A model generated the notes under the pieces. The model did not search any database and was not told the origin of the DNA. It saw nothing but the letters and a program-made list of their open reading frames with translations. Below are positions 7,225 through 17,365 of a DNA stretch of 64,000 nt, piece by piece (position 1 is the first letter of the stretch; each line of letters starts with the position of its first letter). A program made the position numbers and the translations under genes. This stretch comes from Flectobacillus longus (GTDB lineage Bacteria; Bacteroidota; Bacteroidia; Cytophagales; Spirosomataceae), in the NCBI RefSeq assembly GCF_030056705.1, contig NZ_JASHIC010000021.1:94382-158381 (forward strand), given 5' to 3'.

Positions 7225-10200
7225 TTAAAATGCGTATCTTAAACCAAGTTGAATACGCCAAGGAGTACCTCCTGCGGTAGATTGCTTGCGACCAGCGCCA
7301 CTTTCAACAGTGTAGGTATAGTTTTTGGTTGTTTGATCAAAACCAGTCATCGTTACCAAGTTGATATTACCATGGTTATAGCTTACACCTTGTGTTTTGT
7401 CCAAAAGATTCATAAAGTTGAAGCAGTCAGCAGATACCGAAAGAGTTCTACTAAGAATTTTTATATCTTTTGTTAAACGTAAATCAACTGTGTAATAGAA
7501 TGGGTTGACACCGCCGTTACGCTCTGCAACCTTACCAATATTCTGTCTGATGTAATTTTTGACACTTTCTGTAACTTCTGGGTTATCCAACAATCCTTGA
7601 ATCCCTTTTCTTATTGGTTCTGGAACACTTGGGTTATTTGGGTCAAAAACAAAAGCTAAATCGTTTGTTAATACAAAGTCTCCATTTAAGCTTTTATTTC
7701 CTCCTACCATAAACGAATAGCGTGTGCCACCGACACCGTTTAGAATAGCACCTAATTGAAATCCTTTTACGCTTGGAGTAGCCGCTGAAATAACTAATTT
7801 GTCTGAGAATTGGTCATCAGAATATGAAACTGTCTGATCACGAGGGTCGTCTACCACTGGTCTGAATGTAGATGTATTGGCTACACAACAGTTGAAAGAG
7901 GTATTATCTTTGGTGTCATTTTTGGTATAACTTACTGATAAATACCCATCTTGTCCGATTTTCATACTCGCATCTAACACAATGGCGTATTGGTCTAACA
8001 CACCTGTAGACTCTAGTTCTAGCACGCGACCAAGGTTTTTATCTTTTCTACCTTGTGTCCAGTCTGTTGAGCCATTGGCAGGAATAGTGTTAGCAGGAAC
8101 ATAAACACCACGATTTGCCTCATTACTTAATCTAAAATAAGGTTCGTCAACGATGTTTCTGTCATAGTACACATAATTGTTGACTGTTTTTGACCAAAGT
8201 AAATTGACACCAGCTCTGAATCTTTCGTTGAAAAATCTGTTGTACGAAAGGTTTACTTTATAAATAGAAGGAACTTGAAAATCTTTGCTTACAGCATTGA
8301 TGGTAGACACATAACTTGCTCCTGCTGGAATACCAGGCGTAGTAGAAGGGTTGTTACGATACGAAACAAAATCAGGGGAAGGAACACCAGCACCAGAAAT
8401 GTCAATCGAACCAACCATTGTACCACTATTCTGAATATTATTCAACTGCAAGTATGAAACTGGCTGTGCTGAGAATATCCCACCACCTAATTTAACAATA
8501 TCTTTTTGGCGACCTTTTACATCCCAAGTCAACTGAAAACGTGGTTGGATATTGTTATAATCTGCTAAAGTATTGTTTGTTTTGATCCCTAAACTTGTTT
8601 CAGTTTTAGGATTAGCATCACCTTGACGGAAGAAAATAGTAGCATCATAACGTAAGCCAAACATAGCACTCACGTTTGGAGTTGGGTTAAAATCTACTTG
8701 AGCGAATAGCGCTAAATCAAGTAAAGATTGCTTAACGGCTGGATTAACCAAGGGAACTTCTCTAGCATAACGACTTGGTTTTTGGTCAATAAAATCTTGC
8801 AAGCTATTGAAGAAAAAGCGACCGTTCATTTCGTTGACAATCGTTGAGTTCAAAAAGGTCAACATGTTGTCAGTACCAAATTTGTAGTTAAAGGCTCCTT
8901 TGCGTAAATACGTTGTATTGGCTAATTGGATAGTTTTATCTCTGGTAGTTTCAGTACCAAAACGTTGCCCACCAAACTGTACAGTTCTGGTTTGTGTAGC
9001 ACTTGGGTTTGTTGCTGTAGGTATTACTGAACGAACGGTAATGATGGCTCTAGGAATATTGGCGCTTGGCAAATCATCATTGACAATATAGTCACGTGCA
9101 ACAGTTTGATACTGTACTTTCAATTCGTTGGTTACGTCTGGACTTAGTGACGAACGTAGTGAAACTAATGTGCTATTTTCTAGAGACTTAAAGCCAATCC
9201 AACTTTCAAGTAAATTGATATTTGAGTTGTCAGAAGTAGAATTTGGGCTCAACCATGTAGTAAGGTTATTGCGAAATGTAAGTTTGTTTTTGTCGTTAAT
9301 CTGCCAATCTAATCGAGCAAAAAGTGCATTAGCTTCAGTTTGTCTTGAAAAATCCCCATATTGTTGGGTGTTTTTCATACCATATTTTGCCCTTGCTACT
9401 TCAATCAACTTATCCAGATTTTCTTTAGTTATACCAAAGTTTTGTTCTTGTGTTTGGTCATAAACTGGCGCAATCTGATAAGGAATCGTTTCTGTCTGGC
9501 GGTCATAAGCGACGAAGTAGTGAAGTTTATCTTTTACGATAGCTCCCCCCAATGAAAAACCATATTGCTTTTGGTCAAAAACTGTAGTGCGAGGTGTTCC
9601 ATTGATATTGTATTCACTTGCCAAAGGGAAAAGCTTATTGCCTACAAAGGTTGCTTGATTAGCACGTTGAAAAAAGAATGCCGAACCTTCAGTTTTATTA
9701 GTACCATTTTTGGTAACAGCATTTACCGAACCACCACCTTGACGACCTTGCGTTACATCATAATTGTTGGTAGATACCTGATATTCACGAATGGCTTCTT
9801 GAGAGATTGTATATGGACCATTACCAACTGCTCCATTGGTGTACATACTACGAGCATTTACGCCATCCATGGTTACGTTTGTCGAAGAGCTGCGCTGACC
9901 GCCAAAACTACCATTTTTACCTTGTAGTGGCGACAACGCCGTTAATGCTGTAAAGTTACGTCCTTCCATAGGTAACTGCTTCATCTGGAGAGATGTCACA
10001 GCGATAGCTGCACCAGCACGTTCGGTTTCTTTATTGACAAAGTTGGCACTTACTACCACCTCTTTTAGTTCGGTATTACTTTGTTTGAGTTGTGCATTTA
10101 CTCTTAATTTGTCACCTTGATTCAAAGCATAGTCTGTGAATTTTGTAGTTTGATACCCTACAAATGAAATGGTAACCGAATACGGCTTACCCAAAGGCAA

Positions 10201-10449
10201 TTGTTGTAGTTGATACTCACCTTGTGCATTGGTGACAGTCCCCGTCTGAAAGCCTGTGGATTCGTTGCGAACCTTCACTGAAACACCTGACATAATTTCG
10301 CCACTTTCATCGGTGATTTTTCCTAAAATGGTAGCATCCGTACCTTGTGAAAATGAATTAAATGAGATAAACAGTACAGAAAAAATAAGGAAAGTCTGAA
10401 GCTGTTTTACACGGTTTGAGAATTTTTTTAAAATAGTAAACGTGAGCAT
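7225..10449 (-). CDS. TonB-dependent outer membrane receptor, Oar-like, with carboxypeptidase-regulatory-like domain
   Basis: 1074 residues from ATG at 10449. A signal peptide (LQTFLIFSVLFISFNSFSQG) is followed by a CarboxypepD_reg-like domain (ILGKITDESGEIMSGVSVKV to GYQTTKFTDY) and a plug domain (LPMEGRNFTALTALSPLQ; VTMDGVNARSMYTNG; GGGSVNAVTKNGTNKTEGSA). The rest is a beta-barrel ending in the aromatic RYAF. The TMDGVN and NAVTKNGTN pattern is typical of Oar-like receptors. The frame extends to a TTG at 10479, but that codon lies inside the predicted -7 box TACTTTTG, so the internal ATG is preferred. No SusD partner is adjacent, so the ligand cannot be guessed. A terminator follows it. Confidence 0.93.
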   Translation of the reverse strand: MLTFTILKKFSNRVKQLQTFLIFSVLFISFNSFSQGTDATILGKITDESGEIMSGVSVKVRNESTGFQTGTVTNAQGEYQLQQLPLGKPYSVTISFVGYQTTKFTDYALNQGDKLRVNAQLKQSNTELKEVVVSANFVNKETERAGAAIAVTSLQMKQLPMEGRNFTALTALSPLQGKNGSFGGQRSSSTNVTMDGVNARSMYTNGAVGNGPYTISQEAIREYQVSTNNYDVTQGRQGGGSVNAVTKNGTNKTEGSAFFFQRANQATFVGNKLFPLASEYNINGTPRTTVFDQKQYGFSLGGAIVKDKLHYFVAYDRQTETIPYQIAPVYDQTQEQNFGITKENLDKLIEVARAKYGMKNTQQYGDFSRQTEANALFARLDWQINDKNKLTFRNNLTTWLSPNSTSDNSNINLLESWIGFKSLENSTLVSLRSSLSPDVTNELKVQYQTVARDYIVNDDLPSANIPRAIITVRSVIPTATNPSATQTRTVQFGGQRFGTETTRDKTIQLANTTYLRKGAFNYKFGTDNMLTFLNSTIVNEMNGRFFFNSLQDFIDQKPSRYAREVPLVNPAVKQSLLDLALFAQVDFNPTPNVSAMFGLRYDATIFFRQGDANPKTETSLGIKTNNTLADYNNIQPRFQLTWDVKGRQKDIVKLGGGIFSAQPVSYLQLNNIQNSGTMVGSIDISGAGVPSPDFVSYRNNPSTTPGIPAGASYVSTINAVSKDFQVPSIYKVNLSYNRFFNERFRAGVNLLWSKTVNNYVYYDRNIVDEPYFRLSNEANRGVYVPANTIPANGSTDWTQGRKDKNLGRVLELESTGVLDQYAIVLDASMKIGQDGYLSVSYTKNDTKDNTSFNCCVANTSTFRPVVDDPRDQTVSYSDDQFSDKLVISAATPSVKGFQLGAILNGVGGTRYSFMVGGNKSLNGDFVLTNDLAFVFDPNNPSVPEPIRKGIQGLLDNPEVTESVKNYIRQNIGKVAERNGGVNPFYYTVDLRLTKDIKILSRTLSVSADCFNFMNLLDKTQGVSYNHGNINLVTMTGFDQTTKNYTYTVESGAGRKQSTAGGTPWRIQLGLRYAF

Positions 10450-10476
10450 AAACGCGTATGGGTTTTGTTGAGGCCA

Positions 10477-10484
10477 CAAAAGTA
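10477..10484 (-). promoter_or_regulatory. -7 promoter box of the TonB receptor gene
   Basis: The minus strand reads TACTTTTG, an exact TAnnTTTG match, about 28 bp upstream of the chosen ATG. Transcription would start near 10470, downstream of the alternative TTG. No clear -33 TTTG was seen. Confidence 0.55.
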
Positions 10485-10629
10485 TGACGACATTTTATGC
10501 TCTTTATACACTTTCTCTAATATGAACAAATTTTCATTTTGGGGTAATCTCAGTTTTAAATACTCTAATTTTTAGCTACTTTCTAGGTATGATTTGATAT
10601 TGTTCTGATAAAATGTTTTTAATGATTCG

Positions 10630-10664
10630 TAATAAAATAAAAAATCCCCACCGAAGTGAGGATT
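10630..10664 (-). terminator. Terminator of the FUSC gene
   Basis: On the minus strand, AATCCTCAC-TTCG-GTGGGGATT (10643-10664) forms a stem with one G-T pair and a cUUCGg tetraloop, followed by TTTTTTATTTT. It ends the transcript from the FUSC gene. The rest of 10485-10771 holds nothing else that I can identify. Confidence 0.8.
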
Positions 10665-10771
10665 CCTATAACAGCGTTAGATATGTTCTGACACCAATCA
10701 AATTTCAATAAGTAATAGGTCATCAAACATATTTACGCAGTACGTTTTACAAAATCTATGCCGTTACGACT

Positions 10772-12937
10772 CTACAATTTAATTTTTATTGTAATCTTCA
10801 AAATATCTAAGGCTGCTTTTTGAAGATTGATATACTGTTCAGGAATAAGCAATACCGTTTCTTCGTCGTCACGAACGAGATTTTTGAGCTGAATTAATTG
10901 TACTTCTGCCAAATCAATCTCTTCGCCATTAAGGGCTTTTATGGCTAATGATAATATTTTTTCGGTATTATCTCCTACCATTTTTAGGTTATGAAAATCT
11001 GGTATTTGGTCAAAATGCTCTTTGACGTAAAGTCCTAAAGTAGCAGTATAAGAAGCAAAAAGGTGATTCAGTACCGAAAACTTATGAACTTCTTTGATAC
11101 TCGTTTGCTTACTTTTAGGTTCAGAAAACATCCTTTGAAAAGCCGATGCTAAGTTAGCTGTTTTGACATAAACATCTTTTCGAGCCAGCTTATAAGGCAA
11201 ATAATGAAACTCATTACCCAGATACAAGCCTCTTACCTGTCTAAAGTATTCTAAATTAGCTTCCAGCATTTCGACTAATACCTTTTGAAGCTTTTCTTTT
11301 TCCCAAGTCGGAAATAGAAAATAACTCGCAATAAAGGATATGCCACCACCAATAAAGGTATCCATGACTCTTTCTTCGAGTATCGAGATATTCCCCATTC
11401 CTAAGAAATTATAGAGAATGAGTATAAATGGAGTCATAAACAATACACTTACAACATAATTTTTTCGTTGAAAGCTGTACGCCCCAAGCATACAAACTAG
11501 CAAAATAGCAAATAATACATTTTTGTTATGCTGATATGAAAGAATCAACAAACCAAAAATAGCACCTACAATTGTACCAATTAAGCGATGATAATTGCGC
11601 TCTTTGGTAAGACTAAATGCAGGCTTCATAATTACCATAATCGTAAGCAAAATCCAATTGCTGTGCAAAAACTCAAAGGATTGTGCAATGATAAAGCCAA
11701 CCAACATCACTAATGCAACCCGTAACGAGTGTCTGAAAATTTCGGAATCAAAGGTTAGGTTTTCTCTAAAAATCTTAGGTTCAAATTCTTGGTGAGAAAT
11801 AAATTGGTCGGTTGCTAAATCACTAGAATTGAGAGTCTTTTTCTTTCTGTTTTTAAAATTTCCTACAATCTTTTTTAATCTCGCAAAGATATTCTTGATG
11901 TTGACTTCGATATTTTTCAAAGCGCCAATACTCAGCGCTGTAAACCCGTGCTCTTCGGCGTGTTCCTCCAAATCAAGAACGGCAATATGTAATTCTTGAA
12001 GTTTTCTAGGAATAATTGGCGAAAGATGTGGCGTTGTGCCCATTTTGAGATCATACCCTATCTTTTCTAGTTCATCTGCCAAAAGCGTTAGAATATCTTC
12101 ATACTTTTTAAGAATACCAACGCTATCAAACTGTTTGTGAAGATGCTGATAGTTATAAAAAGTTGACATGATTTGTTCAAACAAATCAATAATATCCACG
12201 AAAACTACAACCAAAAAACGACCTTCTTGTGTCGACTCTCGAACTATCTCTCGAGTTTTAAAAAGCATCTCTCTGGTAGCATCTTGCTTTTCATTTACAC
12301 TTATTTGTGTTTCTATGAGCTTTTTATAATTCTCGTCATAATCTACCCCTTCATGATAAAAAGCCGCCTTAATTTTCATGAACTTAGCTACTTCCACAAT
12401 CGAATCTCCTAAAGATTGTTGTGCAATGCGATAGGGCATTATGGTGTACAAAGACAAACTAAGCCCTGTGTACCAAAGCCCTCCCATCAGAATATAAACG
12501 GGGTGCATCATAATTTCATGAAGCGGACGAATGTCTCCAATGCTTAAGGTCATAACCAATAGTGCCGCCGTACCAATAGCAGCTGCACGAAGACCATACA
12601 CATAAAACATAGAGAACAAAAAGCTAAATCCTGTAATCATTAATCCCAGAATAGGGATAGAAAGATTGGCAAATCCGACCAATAAGGCTACTAACGAAAC
12701 AATACCTGTTGTAGTCAGCATAGCATTGCGTCGGTGAACAATAGGTCCAGGTGAATCCACTACGCTGGCACACAAGGCACCCAATGAAATCGTCATGCCG
12801 ATATTGATTTTGTCAAATTCGAGCATGAGCAGACTTGGAAATAAAACCCCAAAGGTGATACGAAGTCCATCTCCAAAATAGGAGCTTAAGACGAAATGCT
12901 TGATTTCGTTAGTAGGTCTTTGTGCACTATTGAGCAT
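10772..12937 (-). CDS. FUSC/YccS-like inner membrane protein
   Basis: 721 residues from ATG at 12937; an upstream TTG at 12946 would add three residues. It has two clusters of hydrophobic helices, about residues 20-175 and 410-545, each followed by a long cytoplasmic helical region. The second cluster, HSLRVALVMLVGFIIAQSF then NWILLTIMVIMKPAFSLTKE and RLIGTIVGAIFG, is the FUSC (fusaric-acid-resistance-like, PF13515) signature shared with YccS/YhfK and aromatic acid exporters. The first cluster is the YccS N-terminal type. It probably exports organic anions, but the substrate is unknown. It is a single-gene unit bounded by terminators. Confidence 0.85.
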   Translation of the reverse strand: MLNSAQRPTNEIKHFVLSSYFGDGLRITFGVLFPSLLMLEFDKINIGMTISLGALCASVVDSPGPIVHRRNAMLTTTGIVSLVALLVGFANLSIPILGLMITGFSFLFSMFYVYGLRAAAIGTAALLVMTLSIGDIRPLHEIMMHPVYILMGGLWYTGLSLSLYTIMPYRIAQQSLGDSIVEVAKFMKIKAAFYHEGVDYDENYKKLIETQISVNEKQDATREMLFKTREIVRESTQEGRFLVVVFVDIIDLFEQIMSTFYNYQHLHKQFDSVGILKKYEDILTLLADELEKIGYDLKMGTTPHLSPIIPRKLQELHIAVLDLEEHAEEHGFTALSIGALKNIEVNIKNIFARLKKIVGNFKNRKKKTLNSSDLATDQFISHQEFEPKIFRENLTFDSEIFRHSLRVALVMLVGFIIAQSFEFLHSNWILLTIMVIMKPAFSLTKERNYHRLIGTIVGAIFGLLILSYQHNKNVLFAILLVCMLGAYSFQRKNYVVSVLFMTPFILILYNFLGMGNISILEERVMDTFIGGGISFIASYFLFPTWEKEKLQKVLVEMLEANLEYFRQVRGLYLGNEFHYLPYKLARKDVYVKTANLASAFQRMFSEPKSKQTSIKEVHKFSVLNHLFASYTATLGLYVKEHFDQIPDFHNLKMVGDNTEKILSLAIKALNGEEIDLAEVQLIQLKNLVRDDEETVLLIPEQYINLQKAALDILKITIKIKL

Positions 12938-13016
12938 GTTATTCAAGATTAAGATTGCTTATTTGTACTAAATTCAGAGGTAGGTTTTAGGCTTTCTGAA
13001 TATAGAACTATTTTAC

Positions 13017-13056
13017 AAAGAAAAAGGGTATTTTGCTACAAAATACCCTTTTCTTT
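13017..13056 (-). terminator. Terminator after the response regulator gene
   Basis: A stem (13017-13035 and 13039-13056), GGGTATTTTG and CAAAATACCC extended by A and T runs with a 3-nt loop, lies directly after the stop codon of the receiver gene. Confidence 0.8.
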
Positions 13057-13058
13057 AT

Positions 13059-13460
13059 TTAATCTTGGAATAACTTGATTTGTTTCAAATTGTCGAACGT
13101 TAAGGGCTTTGTGATGAATCCGCTAACTTCTCCAAACCCTTTTGCCCGTTCTATATCGGCTGGATTGATAGACGAGCTAACGACATATATTGGAATATCT
13201 TTCTCAAATTTATTTTTGATTTTAGAAAACTCTTCCAAAAACTCCCAACCATCCATCACGGGCATATTGATATCCAATAGTATCAAATCAGGAATCACAC
13301 CGTCTCCTACAACTAATTCATTGAAATAGTTGAAACCTGCCAATCCATTTTCGAAAATGGTCAAACTCTTACAAAAATTTTTGGAGACCAATAATTTTTT
13401 TACCCAAAATCCATAGATGTTGTCGTCATCTATGACACAAATAGTTTCTACAGGCTTCAT
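13059..13460 (-). CDS. Single-domain response regulator (Rcp1-like)
   Basis: 133 residues, a receiver domain only. The acidic pocket is IDDD near residues 10-13 and the phospho-acceptor Asp63 is in LILLDINMPVMDGWEF. The conserved Lys is in GFITKPLTF. Without an output domain it should act by protein contact or as a phosphorelay intermediate. Its ATG overlaps the stop codon of the upstream kinase gene (TAATG), so the two are translationally coupled and the kinase is the likely partner. Near relatives in this window are at 49492 and 57224. Confidence 0.92.
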   Translation of the reverse strand: MKPVETICVIDDDNIYGFWVKKLLVSKNFCKSLTIFENGLAGFNYFNELVVGDGVIPDLILLDINMPVMDGWEFLEEFSKIKNKFEKDIPIYVVSSSINPADIERAKGFGEVSGFITKPLTFDNLKQIKLFQD

Positions 13461-15319
13461 TAAAATATAATCTTAAATGTTGTACCAATATTTTCTTGAC
13501 TTTCGACTTCAATTTTACTACCCATCAAATCCAACTGATTTTTGATTAAAAACAATCCAAATCCCTTGCCGCTGGTCTGTTTATGAAAGGTATGATGCAT
13601 ACCAAAAAGCTTGTATTTGTATTTTTCGAGGTCAATACCAATACCATTATCTTCTATCTGTAATACAGTTTTGTTATTTTCAATCCAAGAAGAAAGCGTA
13701 ATCATCGGACAAACCTCAGGTTTCCGAAATTGAATTGCATTGGAAAGAAGATTAATAAGAATACTTTCCAAATAGGCTGGTATATAGTAGACACTTTCAC
13801 AACTTGAAAAGTTGCTTTTGATAAGTGCCCCACTGAGAACTAGCTCGCTTTGAATTATACTTTTGACTTTTGTCAGCACATCATCAAAGCAAATTCTAAC
13901 TTTCGGTTGTTGAACTTGTGATTGAGTAACTAATACTTCATTGAGCTGTGAAATCGTTTCACTGAGTTGTTTAGAGATTTGCTGAACATTGTCCAATAAA
14001 AGCTTTCGTTCATATTCAGTATCACATTCTTCAATAAAATTGCTTACCATTTCTAAGTTGCTAGTATGCGATCTTATATTATGTGACACAATATGAGCAA
14101 AATTTAGCAATTTTCTGTTTTGTTCATGAATGATTTTTAAAGAATCTTGTAAAAAAAGTTCTTTTTGTTTCTCTTCATCTATATTCTTAATTACTCCACG
14201 AACGCCGATTATGTTACCTTGAATATCGAATAGGGGACTTCCTATAACTCTTACCCAAATTTTATTTTGCAAATAAGTCAAAAACTCACAACTTATATCA
14301 AATGCTCTTCCCAATGATACAGATTCATCAAATGCCTTGATAAATTTATCTCTGGAAGTTTTAGGATAGTATGATAGCGTTTCTGTCAGACTAGGTGTTT
14401 CTAAATTATCTGGAAATTCATGAATAACTTTTGTACTTTCAGACCAATACACTTTTTGTGTTTTGAGATCAACCTCCCAAGCACCAATTCTTGCCAATTT
14501 GGCAGATTCATTCAGAAGAAATTCGTTTTTCAGCAAAGAACTTCTATAATTGACCGTTTCGGTTATATCAATTATAGAGCCTGCCATTTTGATGGGTTTT
14601 CCATCTTTATCCCACATTGCCTGTCCAGATGTCTGAAACCATTTATATTCTCCTGAGCGACAAAGCAACCTAATTTCTGTTTTATAAGGCTTGTGTTCAT
14701 AAAGATGCTCCCATATAAGCTGCTCTACTTTTGCTTTATCATCTTTATGCAAAAGTGTATTGAAAAAAGTATTAAAAGACGTACGGATTTCATCATCTTG
14801 ATATCCAAGTAATTCATAGAATTTACTGGACCACCAGATTGTGTCAAATTGCAAATCCCAGTCCCATATTCCCGCTTCTATTCCATTAATAATTAACTCA
14901 AACTCTGCTTTATGAACGGGAGGCTGCGGTAACTTACTGGGATTTTCAATCAAATAAGAAATGTGTGTGAATGTTCCCTTTAACAAAAGGGCATATTCGT
15001 ACTTGTCTCTCAGTTCTACATATCCATTAATTTGAAAAAACTGAAAATTACCTTCAGCGTTATAGAGCCGTATTTTTTGCTCAAAATAATTTTCATTCTT
15101 TGTTAACTCCTTTACAGTATCGAAATCTAACCATTTTGCATCAAATGAAAACAAATGGCTTTTCAATGTATCTAAATTGTTAATTGTTTGGGAAGGCAGT
15201 GATAATATCGCATTCACATTATCTGAAATAGAAAACGTATTGCTCGTCAAATCCCATGCCCAAAAGTTAGGAATATCGAGATATCCCTCCCGATTCCAAG
15301 ACTCTCGGATAGTTTTCAT
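13460..15319 (-). CDS. PAS-domain sensor histidine kinase
   Basis: 619 residues, no membrane segment evident, so probably cytosolic. An N-terminal PAS-like region (about 15-120) is followed by PAS domains near 135-265 (GEYKWFQTSGQAMWDKDGKP, ending in GSIIDITE) and 270-385. The dimerisation helix has the phospho-acceptor His in AHIVSHNIRSHTSN near 410. The HATPase domain has N, G1 and G2 boxes LINLLSNAIQFR, IEDNGIGIDLE and GKGFGLFLIKNQ. SHNIRS replaces the usual SHELRT, a variant common in Bacteroidota kinases paired with single-domain receivers. It forms a two-gene operon with the overlapping receiver gene. Confidence 0.92.
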   Translation of the reverse strand: MKTIRESWNREGYLDIPNFWAWDLTSNTFSISDNVNAILSLPSQTINNLDTLKSHLFSFDAKWLDFDTVKELTKNENYFEQKIRLYNAEGNFQFFQINGYVELRDKYEYALLLKGTFTHISYLIENPSKLPQPPVHKAEFELIINGIEAGIWDWDLQFDTIWWSSKFYELLGYQDDEIRTSFNTFFNTLLHKDDKAKVEQLIWEHLYEHKPYKTEIRLLCRSGEYKWFQTSGQAMWDKDGKPIKMAGSIIDITETVNYRSSLLKNEFLLNESAKLARIGAWEVDLKTQKVYWSESTKVIHEFPDNLETPSLTETLSYYPKTSRDKFIKAFDESVSLGRAFDISCEFLTYLQNKIWVRVIGSPLFDIQGNIIGVRGVIKNIDEEKQKELFLQDSLKIIHEQNRKLLNFAHIVSHNIRSHTSNLEMVSNFIEECDTEYERKLLLDNVQQISKQLSETISQLNEVLVTQSQVQQPKVRICFDDVLTKVKSIIQSELVLSGALIKSNFSSCESVYYIPAYLESILINLLSNAIQFRKPEVCPMITLSSWIENNKTVLQIEDNGIGIDLEKYKYKLFGMHHTFHKQTSGKGFGLFLIKNQLDLMGSKIEVESQENIGTTFKIIF

Positions 15320-15583
15320 AACACAGTGTGGTTTTACTCAAATCAAAAATTCAATTGTGTCCTTTTTGGGGATTTATCAGTAGTGGAAAGGATTTACTTT
15401 ATGGTTGAAGTAAAGTAAAGGGAGCATATATTTATTGATAAGTCCCTGATTCAGAGACTATAATAGAGTTCCGGGTAGACGATTTGTCTTAAAATTGGCG
15501 TACATGAAAAAGCAAAATAATTTTGCTAGCTATGTATCATAACGGTGCTTGTTAGAAGAGCATCAGATTTATTTTGTAGAAAC

Positions 15584-15631
15584 TAACGAAATTCATAATA
15601 CATCTCGAAAAACAGATTACGAATTTCGTTA
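15584..15631. promoter_or_regulatory. Inverted repeat in the 15320-15658 intergenic stretch
   Basis: An 11-bp perfect inverted repeat, TAACGAAATTC (15584-15594) and GAATTTCGTTA (15621-15631), has a 26-bp spacer. It starts 28 bp beyond the stop of the hybrid kinase gene. It could be a weak terminator or an operator upstream of the next unit. The remainder of the 339-bp gap shows nothing else. Confidence 0.35.
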
Positions 15632-15658
15632 AATATATAAATTTTACCAAAGATACAA

Positions 15659-17365
15659 CTATGTATTGATTATATGGTCATTTTGATATCTAAGATGTTT
15701 TGCCAATAACAAATATAGCTCGTCTGCTGTGTGTGGTTTCAGAAGATAATCGTTCATACCTACAGCCAAGGCCTCTTTGATAGTTTCGGCATTATTATCA
15801 GCCGAACTTGCAATAATGGTCAAATTACTATCGATTTTACGAATTTCTTTGGTCAGCTCAAATCCGTTAAGTTCTGGCATTTGTAAATCTATAATAGCTA
15901 AATCATAATACTTATCCGAATTTATCAATTTCAATGCTTCGTATGGAGATACACAGGTATCAACTTGGATACCTTTTTTCAACAAATTTCTTGCAATAAT
16001 TTTTAAGTTTATTTCATTGTCATCTACAGCCAAAATATTACATCCTTTAAAGTCAAAATCGTTTAATGCCTTGATAGAATAATTTTGGTCTTCTGCTATT
16101 TTGAAATTAATAGTAAAATAAAAATTTGAGCCTTCGTTTAGGGTACTATCAACATGTATTTCGCTATTGAACAATAACAAAATCTTTTTGATAATGGCAA
16201 GACCAAGACCAGTACCCCCAAACTGACGTGTTGTTATAATTGACGCCTGTGCAAACTCATCAAATATTTTAGGCAGAGATTCTTCCGAAATTCCAATTCC
16301 ATTATCAATTACCTCAAATTTGACTTCAACATGCGACTGTGTTCTATTCACAACTCTTGCTTTCAGAGTAATTTGGCCATTTTTTGTAAATTTTACCGCA
16401 TTAGAGACCAAGTTATTAATTACTTGAACCAAACGTGTAGGGTCGCCCTCCAAAAATGCAGGAATATTTGAATCTAAATCTATTTGTAGTGTATTACCTT
16501 TTTCTTTAGAGCGATGCCAATTTATTTCTACGATGTTATTGAGCAAATCAACAAGATTAAAAGAAATTTGTTCGATTTGTACTTTTTGAGCTTCAAGCTT
16601 ACTATAATCTAGGATATCGTTAATAATAGATAAGAGTGTTTCGCCTGTAAATTTAAGTACTTTCAACGGAGCCTCCTGCTCTTTGCGTGGTTGTTCCTCC
16701 AAAAGCAAATGAATATTACCAAGAATTGAGTGCAAAGGAGTTCTTATTTCGTGGCTCATCATCGAAAGAAAAACAGATTTGGCCTTAAGCGCTTCCTCCA
16801 AATGAAGTTTTGCTTGCTCTAGTTCTCTATTTTTTATTTCTAAATCTTCTTTGATTTTTTCTAACTGAATTGTTTTCTTACGAAGTTCAAACTGATTTGT
16901 TACTTGATTAGCCAATGCTTTTAAGGCTTCAATTTGGTCATCGGCTAGTGAGCGGGGCTTATTATCAATTACACAGAGTGTTCCTAGTGCATATCCTTTG
17001 GACGTTACAAGAGGAATACCAGCATAAAACTGCATACCAGGTTCATTGACAACAAAAGGGTTGTCAAAAAATCTATCATCTTCTAAAGCATTTTCAATAA
17101 TAAAAGGCTCATCGGGATTTAAAATTGTATGCCCACAAAAGGAAACTTCTCTAGGCGTTTCGACCGTATCAATTCCTTTTACAGACTTAAACCACTGTCT
17201 ATCCTTATCAATTAGGCTGATAAGGCTTATCGGAGTTTGACAAATCTCTTGAGCAATTTGAGTGATAGAGTCATAATCTCTTTCGGGTAATGTATCAAGA
17301 ATATAATAACTCTTTAGCGCTTCTAATCGCTCCGATTCGTTACTTGGTAAGAGTGGTTTTTTCAT
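15659..17365 (-). CDS. GAF hybrid histidine kinase with C-terminal receiver
   Basis: 568 residues from ATG at 17365; a TTG at 17407 would add 14. A GAF domain (about 25-160; CQTPISLISLIDKDRQWFKS, FCGHTIL, FYAGIPLVTSKGYALGTLCV) is followed by a coiled coil (165-200). HisKA comes next with SMMSHEIRTPLHSILGNI, then HATPase (NLVSNAVKF, VIDNGIGISEE, GGTGLGLAI), then a receiver (about 445-560) with Asp in LAIIDLQMPELNG and Lys in YLLKPHT. The GAF start MKKPLLPSNESERLEALK is typical of this class and supports the start choice. Hybrid kinases need an HPt partner; the only HPt in the window is at 21611. Confidence 0.92.
   Translation of the reverse strand: MKKPLLPSNESERLEALKSYYILDTLPERDYDSITQIAQEICQTPISLISLIDKDRQWFKSVKGIDTVETPREVSFCGHTILNPDEPFIIENALEDDRFFDNPFVVNEPGMQFYAGIPLVTSKGYALGTLCVIDNKPRSLADDQIEALKALANQVTNQFELRKKTIQLEKIKEDLEIKNRELEQAKLHLEEALKAKSVFLSMMSHEIRTPLHSILGNIHLLLEEQPRKEQEAPLKVLKFTGETLLSIINDILDYSKLEAQKVQIEQISFNLVDLLNNIVEINWHRSKEKGNTLQIDLDSNIPAFLEGDPTRLVQVINNLVSNAVKFTKNGQITLKARVVNRTQSHVEVKFEVIDNGIGISEESLPKIFDEFAQASIITTRQFGGTGLGLAIIKKILLLFNSEIHVDSTLNEGSNFYFTINFKIAEDQNYSIKALNDFDFKGCNILAVDDNEINLKIIARNLLKKGIQVDTCVSPYEALKLINSDKYYDLAIIDLQMPELNGFELTKEIRKIDSNLTIIASSADNNAETIKEALAVGMNDYLLKPHTADELYLLLAKHLRYQNDHIINT

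Noticed and set aside
9128..9927. Several 60-120 codon frames opposite the TonB receptor
   Set aside because: They lie antisense within a clear receptor gene and have no family resemblance.
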